From an uncultured Treponema sp. (GTDB lineage: Bacteria > Spirochaetota > Spirochaetia > Treponematales > Treponemataceae), in the NCBI GenBank assembly GCA_905236465.1, contig CAJOQA010000288.1:1-5461 (forward strand): a DNA stretch of 5,461 nucleotides. Reading direction: 5' to 3'. Under the pieces are notes generated by a model. It did not search any database and was not told the origin of the DNA. It worked only from the letters and a program-made list of their open reading frames with translations. This document shows positions 1 through 4,714 of the stretch, piece by piece. The position numbers and the translations under genes are program-made. Every line of letters begins with the position of its first letter. Position 1 is the stretch's first letter.

Positions 1-763
1 CCCCTGCCCCTATTGTATCTACAATGTGAGGTGGGGTATAGGGAGGTTCATTCCAGGTTTCGTCCGCTATCCGGACCATTACCCCTCTGCTGCCAAAAGT
101 AATTATAAAGTTCTTGTAGCCTAAGGCCTGAAAGTCTGCTGCGGTCTCTAAAGTGGGGGCAACATCTTTGCCTAGGATGGAGGCAGCTTCATACTCATTA
201 CAGGCAAAAAGGTCTGTAAGGGAAGCCCAAGGCAAGGCTTTTTTTGCTATATCAGGGGCTGTGGCATTTTGAAAGATAAAAAGCTCTGGATTGTTTTCCT
301 TTATTTTATAGAAAGCTTCAAGGGTTTCTGTCTTGGGGTTAGAATCCATTACAAGGGCTGAAATCCGACTACTCTTAATATAATCTTTAACTATATCATC
401 ACATTCAATTTCCCTTAGGATATTGGTGCTGTAAATGCAGGAAGCATTTTTTCCCGGGCTAGACATTACGGAAAAAAGTGCGCTATTACTTTTTTTGCTT
501 GTCCGCAAAAGGCTTATATCTATATTCTCACTTAAAAGCCCTTTCTTAAGGTAGTCCCCGAAAATATCATTACCCACTACGGAGCAAATAGAAGTTTCAA
601 GGCCTAAGTGCTTTAAGTTTATTGCCATTCCCCTGGCTACACCACCTGGAACAAGTTCTATAGAGCCATCTCGGTAAGCCTCGCTGCCATCATCTTCGGG
701 GCTATATGCTTTTATATCTACAGAAACATTTCCTATTGAAAGAACTTTTATCTTTTTATCCAT
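1..763 (-). CDS. PfkB-family carbohydrate/nucleoside kinase, pseudouridine-kinase-like (3' end outside window)
   Basis: This is a cytoplasmic ATP-dependent kinase of the ribokinase/PfkB superfamily, which phosphorylates a sugar or nucleoside hydroxyl. The reading frame is open from the ATG at 763 to the window edge (254 codons); about 50-60 C-terminal residues are missing. The N-terminus is a beta-strand ending in IGNVSVDI (residues 10-17), with the usual substrate-contacting Asp at 16. PfkB signature 1 is PGGVARGMAINLKHLG (39-54). A CNEYEA segment matches the NxxE Mg/ATP motif. DTIGAG (249-254) runs into the edge exactly where the catalytic Asp of GAGD would be next; the single remaining base (G) is compatible with Asp. 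The PGGVAR segment and the short N-terminal layout resemble pseudouridine kinases (PsuK) more than fructokinases, but the substrate is inferred only. The Asn that normally follows GGVAR is Gly45 here. No Shine-Dalgarno precedes the ATG; the start is supported by the family N-terminus and by the promoter lying immediately upstream. The family is secure; the substrate is not. Confidence 0.9.
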   Translation of the reverse strand, partial: MDKKIKVLSIGNVSVDIKAYSPEDDGSEAYRDGSIELVPGGVARGMAINLKHLGLETSICSVVGNDIFGDYLKKGLLSENIDISLLRTSKKSNSALFSVMSSPGKNASCIYSTNILREIECDDIVKDYIKSSRISALVMDSNPKTETLEAFYKIKENNPELFIFQNATAPDIAKKALPWASLTDLFACNEYEAASILGKDVAPTLETAADFQALGYKNFIITFGSRGVMVRIADETWNEPPYTPPHIVDTIGAG

Positions 764-769
764 GTTTTT

Positions 770-798
770 ATGATACAATTAAAAAAACTTCTAGTCAA
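770..798 (-). promoter_or_regulatory. Predicted sigma70 promoter of the PfkB kinase
   Basis: Read on the minus strand, TTGACT (793-798) is followed after 17 nt by TATCAT (770-775). Each hexamer differs from consensus at one position. The spacer carries a run of seven T. Transcription would begin about 7 nt past the -10, at or next to the A of the kinase ATG (763), leaving almost no 5' leader. This is a sequence-pattern prediction, but the spacing is ideal and the placement fits the gene. Confidence 0.68.
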
Positions 799-815
799 TT
801 AAGGTTAGCTTAATT
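797..815. promoter_or_regulatory. Inverted repeat between the divergent promoters, candidate operator
   Basis: The sequence shows a perfect 7-bp dyad, AATTAAG-GTTAG-CTTAATT, centred at 806. Its left arm overlaps the kinase -35 by two bases and its right arm ends 18 bp before the receptor -35. This placement suits a dimeric regulator able to act on both promoters. In AT-rich DNA a 7-bp dyad can arise by chance, and no regulator gene is adjacent, so the function is inferred. Confidence 0.4.
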
Positions 816-833
816 TGAATTTAGAGTTTTAAG

Positions 834-862
834 TTGACAGATAGATATTTACGGTCTATCAT
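834..862 (+). promoter_or_regulatory. Predicted sigma70 promoter of the chemoreceptor gene
   Basis: A perfect consensus -35, TTGACA (834-839), is followed after a 17-nt spacer by TATCAT (857-862), one mismatch from TATAAT. The predicted transcription start is about 868-870, giving a leader of roughly 42 nt before the start codon chosen for the receptor. The motif is strong and lies in the only gap upstream of the gene. It also argues against beginning the protein at the in-frame TTG at 834, since that codon is the first half of the -35 element. Confidence 0.75.
840..860. promoter_or_regulatory. Inverted repeat inside the chemoreceptor promoter core
   Basis: A perfect 6-bp dyad, GATAGA-N9-TCTATC, starts right after the -35 and ends inside the -10. 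A protein bound here would block RNA polymerase, so it could be a repressor site. The arms are short and may be chance. It lies upstream of the predicted transcript start, so it would act as DNA and not as an RNA hairpin. Confidence 0.3.
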
Positions 863-891
863 TTTACATATGAAGAATAGGAAAATCAAAA

Positions 892-915
892 ATGTCTTTT
901 CAGGAGGAAAAATGA
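892..915 (+). other. Seven-codon leader ORF overlapping the chemoreceptor start
   Basis: An ATG at 892 opens a short frame encoding MSFQEEK. Its TGA stop (913-915) overlaps the receptor ATG (912-914) as ATGA, the arrangement typical of translational coupling. A modest AGGA (879-882) lies 9 nt upstream of its ATG. The whole frame sits in the predicted 5' leader and contains the receptor Shine-Dalgarno. It could tune receptor translation, or be a coincidence of an A-rich ribosome-binding region. No conserved peptide is recognised. Confidence 0.25.
902..907 (+). promoter_or_regulatory. Shine-Dalgarno that sets the chemoreceptor start
   Basis: A perfect AGGAGG lies four A residues before the ATG at 912. 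The spacing is short but workable. No comparable site precedes the in-frame candidates at 834 (TTG) or 870 (ATG), so 912 is the preferred initiation codon. Confidence 0.8.
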
Positions 916-3026
916 AAGAAGCCAATGCAAATGGAGATAATAAAAAAAAGCATAGCCTTATCCTAAAACTGATGATTTTTATCGGTGTTGCCATAACATC
1001 AATAAATTTATTGCAAGGTTTGATTTTGTCGGTAGACCTGAAGAAAACTATCCTGAAAGATGACTTAAACAAGTATTCTAACATTGTGCATGCCTATGTT
1101 ATTTCTATAGAAGAGCAATTTGAAAGTTATTTTTCTGCCCTTGACTACTATGTAAATGCTGATATAGTCCAATCAGGAGATGAAGAGACCATTATAGAAT
1201 GGCTATACGACCATGTAGGCGAGCGAAATAGCGTTTTTACAAGAATTTTATGGTGCGGCCAGGACGGAATCTATTATTCAGATGACAGGAAAAGTGGCAA
1301 CATAGCAGACCGTTCATATTTTAAGGCTATTTTTAATCAGAATATGGACAGGTTTATTGATGACCCTGTAATCTCTAGGTCAGACAACAGTCCGGTTGTC
1401 CATATAACACGGAGGGTTACCGTTGGTGGCAAGACCTTGGGGCTTTTCTGCGGGGTTTTGACACTTGATTACATAAACTCAACTATAAACAATATTAAAG
1501 TAGGTGAATCCGGCTATGCGATTATGATTGCAAATGACGGTACCGTTATGGCCCACCCCAACACTTCCTATATAATGAACAATAACTTTATTACGGGGCT
1601 TTCTAAAGGCTTTGAGGATATGCAAAAAGCAACCTCCGCAGTTGTAAGGGGAGAATCCGGCTCCCAATGGGTCAAGGGCTTGAACGGGAATGCTAAGGAC
1701 CTGATTGTCTACGAAACGATTCCCTTTACAAAGTGGGGGCTTTTAATTTCCCTTAAAGACACAGAGATTTTTAGCACGATAAACTTAACCTATATACACC
1801 TTGTTACGGGTGCGATTGTATCAATAATACTTCTTCTTTTGATTTCAGGGCTTTTGCTCTACGCTTCAATAAAGCCTCTATCTATTGTAGAAAGCACAAT
1901 ACGAGGAATAGCAAGCGGAGATGCAGATTTATCAAAGAGGATAGATGTTTTTTCCAACAACGAAATAGGATTTGTGGTGCAGGGATTCAACAACTTTATT
2001 GGAAAACTGCAGGCAATTATTTCTGAAGTTAAGGATTCAAAAGAGGAACTTAAGACTGCGGGTGAAGACATGACCGCTTCTGCTGATGATACAGCTTCTG
2101 CAATTAATCAGATAATAGAAAACATAGAAAATATGAGGAAGCAGATTCTCTCGCAGCATTCTTCTGTTCAGGGGACAGCGGGCGCGGTCAGCCAAATTGC
2201 CTCTAACATCCAGTCTTTAGAAAGGATGATCGAAGGTCAGAGTGCGGGTGTTTCAGAAGCTTCTGCTGCTGTTGAGGAGATGATAGGAAATATTTCTTCG
2301 GTAAACAATTCAGTGGAAAAAATGGCTGAATCCTTTGACTCTTTGCGGACTGACGCTAAGACAGGCTTTGATAAGCAGCAGGATGTAAACGAAAGGATTA
2401 AGCTGATTGAAAGCCAGTCTGAGATGCTACAGGAAGCAAATGCCGCAATTTCTTCTATTGCGGAGCAAACCAACCTTTTGGCCATGAACGCCGCTATTGA
2501 GGCTGCGCATGCGGGAGAAGCAGGAAAGGGCTTTAGTGTTGTTGCAGATGAAATTAGAAAACTTTCTGAAACTTCAACCAGCCAGTCTAAGACTATCGGA
2601 GAGCAACTGAACAACATAAAGGAATCTATTGGGCAGGTTGTAGCAGCATCAACGGAATCAAGCAGGGCTTTTGAATCTGTTTCTGTTAAGATTGATGATA
2701 CTGACCAGCTTGTTATGCAGATTAAGGCCGCAATGGAAGAGCAGAACACTGGTAGTCAGCAGATAAGCAATACGTTGCACAATATGAATGACAGCACAAT
2801 AGAAGTCCGCAATGCCTCTAAAGAGATGACTGCAGGAAACAAGGCCATTCTTGAGGAGATTGAAAAACTGCAGAATGCTACTGCAAGCATGAAGGATAAC
2901 ATGGAAGAGATGGCAGCTGGTGCTCGGAAAATAGACGAAACTGGTACTGCCCTAAGCGATATTTCTAATAAGGTTAAGGATTCCATTACAAAGATTGGAA
3001 AACAAATTGACCAGTTTAGGGTGTAG
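912..3026 (+). CDS. Methyl-accepting chemotaxis protein with dCache sensor domain
   Basis: This is an inner-membrane chemoreceptor of 704 residues that senses a periplasmic ligand and controls CheA/CheW at the cell pole. A short basic cytoplasmic tail (1-15) precedes TM1 (about 16-40). A double-Cache periplasmic domain follows (about 41-295), with DRSYFKAIF (133-141) and DPVISR in the distal module, and GESGYA (198-203) and DGTVMAHPN (209-217) in the proximal one. TM2 is about 297-318. A HAMP domain (about 319-372) has the usual Pro322, and a long methylated coiled-coil hairpin runs to the end. Its tip, EQTNLLAMNAAIEAA (518-532), then AGEAGKGFSVVADEIRKL, is the near-invariant CheA/CheW contact region. 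The position after DR is SYF, not the WY of the characterised amino-acid-binding dCache group, so the ligand is open. The protein ends in QIDQFRV with no aromatic CheR-binding pentapeptide tail. No che genes adjoin it. The start at 912 was chosen from its perfect Shine-Dalgarno; in-frame codons at 870 and 834 are discussed separately. Confidence 0.96.
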   Translation: MKEANANGDNKKKHSLILKLMIFIGVAITSINLLQGLILSVDLKKTILKDDLNKYSNIVHAYVISIEEQFESYFSALDYYVNADIVQSGDEETIIEWLYDHVGERNSVFTRILWCGQDGIYYSDDRKSGNIADRSYFKAIFNQNMDRFIDDPVISRSDNSPVVHITRRVTVGGKTLGLFCGVLTLDYINSTINNIKVGESGYAIMIANDGTVMAHPNTSYIMNNNFITGLSKGFEDMQKATSAVVRGESGSQWVKGLNGNAKDLIVYETIPFTKWGLLISLKDTEIFSTINLTYIHLVTGAIVSIILLLLISGLLLYASIKPLSIVESTIRGIASGDADLSKRIDVFSNNEIGFVVQGFNNFIGKLQAIISEVKDSKEELKTAGEDMTASADDTASAINQIIENIENMRKQILSQHSSVQGTAGAVSQIASNIQSLERMIEGQSAGVSEASAAVEEMIGNISSVNNSVEKMAESFDSLRTDAKTGFDKQQDVNERIKLIESQSEMLQEANAAISSIAEQTNLLAMNAAIEAAHAGEAGKGFSVVADEIRKLSETSTSQSKTIGEQLNNIKESIGQVVAASTESSRAFESVSVKIDDTDQLVMQIKAAMEEQNTGSQQISNTLHNMNDSTIEVRNASKEMTAGNKAILEEIEKLQNATASMKDNMEEMAAGARKIDETGTALSDISNKVKDSITKIGKQIDQFRV

Positions 3027-3035
3027 GTGTCTGTA

Positions 3036-3051
3036 GGGGAAGTAGCTCCCC
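3036..3051. terminator. Small GC-rich hairpin in the convergent gap, doubtful terminator
   Basis: GGGGA and TCCCC form a perfect 5-bp stem with a 6-nt loop, 10 bp after the receptor stop codon. No run of T follows on either strand, so it does not meet the usual criteria for an intrinsic terminator. It is the only notable structure in the 73-bp space between the receptor and the convergent patatin gene. Termination here may depend on Rho or lie elsewhere. Confidence 0.25.
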
Positions 3052-3099
3052 GAGGCTATCTAAAACCATGTATAGCGTAACAGAGGCAATTTTGCAATA

Positions 3100-4002
3100 C
3101 TACTCAAACCAATAGTTTTCTAGGGGGTAGAAACCCTTGCGCCGTAGGATTTCAACGGTGTCTTCGTAGCCTTGGCGGATGAGCAGTTTTATACGGTTAG
3201 CGGTAAAATTTGCTGTTCCGTCAAGCATTTTTTCCCAAAAACCATTACCATCCGTGTCTATTGAAGGGAAGAATTCATCTATATTTTTGAAATCCCAGTT
3301 TTTCTTTTGGATTCTTCGCTTAATATGGTTGCGGTCTGAAAGGTAGACTACAATGATATTTTGAATCTCAGGGAATTTTTGCACTACGGGTTCAAAAGGA
3401 ACGTTATCTCCACCAGTAGCTTCTTCTCCCCCGTCTGTATACTGGTAGCCATCTTTTAGTGTAACTGGCGGGCACAAAACGGGGAAAGCGGCAGTTGCTA
3501 AAAGTTCTTTTTTTATCTCTTCAAGATCTTCCTCATCATTTAGAATGTAGCGGTAGGCGGCAGAGCCTGGAGAAGACTTAAAGAAACCCAAAATTTTCCC
3601 CTTTTTACGGATTGTCGTTACCATTGCCTTTGGAAAGGGGTTGTGTTGCAAGATATTTAGAGGAATTTCATTTATTATTTGCAGAAGCCCCTCTTGAGAA
3701 ATTAAGGCATCGTCTTTTGTCAAATAGGATGGAACCTGTTCAATCCAAATTCGTTCAGCTTCTTGCGGGCTTACACAAGAAAAGAGGGCGGAATTAAGCC
3801 CACCGACACTTGTTCCTGAAAAAACAGTAACACGTTGCCCTATTCCATATTCACAAAGGGCCTTCCAAACACCAACTTCATAAGCCCCCTTACCTCCTCC
3901 CCCTGCAAGAACAAGGGCATATTCTTGGCAAAAGGCATTTTTTTTCATGATTGTTGGCAAAGCTAAAAAAATCAGGCAAAAGTAAAATATCTTTTTTATC
4001 AT
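3100..4002 (-). CDS. Exported patatin-like phospholipase/lipid acyl hydrolase
   Basis: This is a 300-residue serine hydrolase of the patatin family, which cleaves acyl esters of lipids with a Ser-Asp dyad. The oxyanion-hole loop GGGGKGAYEVG is at 34-44, the nucleophile elbow GTSVGG at 63-68 (Ser65), and a TAAFP segment of the kind conserved in patatins at 170-174. The catalytic Asp is probably Asp190, in TDGG. All key residues are present, so it should be active. Residues 1-25 look like a signal peptide: KK near the start, a hydrophobic run (5-18), and a plausible cleavage after AFC (23-25), leaving the hydrolase domain almost alone. The enzyme is therefore probably periplasmic or at the outer membrane, whereas many bacterial patatins are cytoplasmic or have a beta-barrel partner domain, absent here. 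The start at 4002 has GGAGG 6 nt upstream and gives the signal peptide; a longer in-frame version would overlap the upstream gene and bury it. It is the third gene of the run, 13 bp after the lipoprotein gene. Confidence 0.92.
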   Translation of the reverse strand: MIKKIFYFCLIFLALPTIMKKNAFCQEYALVLAGGGGKGAYEVGVWKALCEYGIGQRVTVFSGTSVGGLNSALFSCVSPQEAERIWIEQVPSYLTKDDALISQEGLLQIINEIPLNILQHNPFPKAMVTTIRKKGKILGFFKSSPGSAAYRYILNDEEDLEEIKKELLATAAFPVLCPPVTLKDGYQYTDGGEEATGGDNVPFEPVVQKFPEIQNIIVVYLSDRNHIKRRIQKKNWDFKNIDEFFPSIDTDGNGFWEKMLDGTANFTANRIKLLIRQGYEDTVEILRRKGFYPLENYWFE

Positions 4003-4008
4003 AGACAC

Positions 4009-4013
4009 CCTCC
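4009..4013 (-). promoter_or_regulatory. Shine-Dalgarno that sets the patatin start
   Basis: Read on the minus strand, GGAGG lies 6 nt before the ATG at 4002 and a few bases after the stop codon of the lipoprotein gene. It favours this start over the upstream in-frame ATG at 4110, which would add 36 residues and hide the signal peptide. Confidence 0.8.
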
Positions 4014-4015
4014 CT

Positions 4016-4699
4016 TTAGAAAAAAATCGCTGAATCCAATACATCGGAATAAGGAACATCACTTTCTTTTGTCTGGAAATTTTTAGTAAAAATCCTCTGC
4101 TTACCCGCAAAATCCTCTATTTTACTTGAGGCAAAGCGGAAAAAGCCTTCTTCGCGGAAAGATTTTTTGTCCTGGGCAAGATAGAAAAACTTCATGTTCA
4201 AGATGAGGACACTTTCGGGAATAAGATATTCTGTCCGAGAGTATACGTGACCCCCTATCATACGGATTTTTAGCCCTGTCTGGGTGCCGTTAGGGTCAGA
4301 ATATGGGAAGGCATTTTTATATATTATATTAAGATAAGCAAAACGCTTGGACCAAAGCTCTTCAAAAGAAAGGCCGGTTTGCATAGCCTTTTCTAACCAA
4401 AGGTCAGTATCATCGCTTTCGCTTAAGGCAAGGCGCATATACTTTTTTCCGCCAGTAGAAAAGGGGTATTCAAAGATAATCTCTTTTTTTACATCTTCTA
4501 AATCAGAAAAAGTCCAAAGACCTTCTAGCTCATCGAGAGAAGATGCTTTTTCCCAAACAATTTCCTCTTCGCCCGAAGTTTCTTCTTCGGAAAAAGTTTT
4601 CCCTTGAGTATTTGCTTGAGGAAGATTTTTATTGCTTGCACAAGAAAGGCAGGTAAGACAGGCAAAAGTTACAAGCTTAAAATAAACTGATTTTCTCAT
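4016..4699 (-). CDS. Hypothetical lipoprotein, 227 residues
   Basis: The function is not recognised. The N-terminus is a lipoprotein signal: RK at 2-3, a hydrophobic stretch (about 5-18), then CLSC with Cys20 as the likely lipidated residue, followed by ASNKN. Cys at -3 is not the classical Leu, but spirochaete lipoboxes are relaxed; Cys14 and Cys17 are weaker alternatives. An acidic, low-complexity linker (about 25-50, with EEE repeats) leads into a folded region that begins LDELEGLWT (55-63). It continues with alternating hydrophobic segments and aromatic residues, suggesting a mainly beta fold; that reading is an inference. No enzyme motif is seen. The mature protein should be anchored in the envelope. 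The gene starts 13 bp after tsaD and ends 13 bp before the patatin gene, so all three are probably co-transcribed. The start at 4699 is preferred to the ATG at 4726, because it has AAGGAG upstream, places the signal peptide at the very N-terminus and avoids overlapping tsaD. Confidence 0.82.
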   Translation of the reverse strand: MRKSVYFKLVTFACLTCLSCASNKNLPQANTQGKTFSEEETSGEEEIVWEKASSLDELEGLWTFSDLEDVKKEIIFEYPFSTGGKKYMRLALSESDDTDLWLEKAMQTGLSFEELWSKRFAYLNIIYKNAFPYSDPNGTQTGLKIRMIGGHVYSRTEYLIPESVLILNMKFFYLAQDKKSFREEGFFRFASSKIEDFAGKQRIFTKNFQTKESDVPYSDVLDSAIFF

Positions 4700-4708
4700 T
4701 CCTAAAAT

Positions 4709-4714
4709 CTCCTT
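4709..4714 (-). promoter_or_regulatory. Shine-Dalgarno that sets the lipoprotein start
   Basis: Read on the minus strand, AAGGAG lies 9 nt before the ATG at 4699 and overlaps the TAA stop codon of tsaD (4713-4715). This places termination of tsaD translation directly on the ribosome-binding site of the next gene, which fits coupled translation. Confidence 0.75.

Noticed and set aside
834..911. 26-residue N-terminal extension of the chemoreceptor from a TTG at 834
   Set aside because: The TTG is part of a consensus -35 box, has no Shine-Dalgarno, and lies upstream of the predicted transcript start. The ATG at 912 has a perfect AGGAGG.
821..1084. 87-codon minus-strand frame across the receptor start
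   Set aside because: It is antisense to the promoter and to the TM1-encoding region; its hydrophobic, Phe/Ile-rich product reflects AT-rich complement sequence.
2237..2749. 170-codon open frame antisense to the receptor signalling domain
   Set aside because: It lies wholly inside a strongly conserved coding region. Its Ser/Ala/Ile-rich composition is what the complement of a coiled-coil gene gives, and no family motif is visible.
2756..2986. 76-codon minus-strand frame inside the receptor gene
   Set aside because: It is an antisense shadow of the C-terminal coiled coil with no recognisable motif.
3612..3797. 61-codon plus-strand frame inside the patatin gene
   Set aside because: It is fully contained, antisense to conserved patatin sequence, and has no recognisable motif.
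4003..4110. 36-residue N-terminal extension of the patatin
   Set aside because: It would overlap the lipoprotein gene by 95 bp and bury the signal peptide; the ATG at 4002 has a good Shine-Dalgarno.
4347..4607. 86-codon plus-strand frame inside the lipoprotein gene
   Set aside because: It is antisense to a gene with a clear lipoprotein signal and ribosome-binding site; its Ser-rich run mirrors the acidic linker codons.
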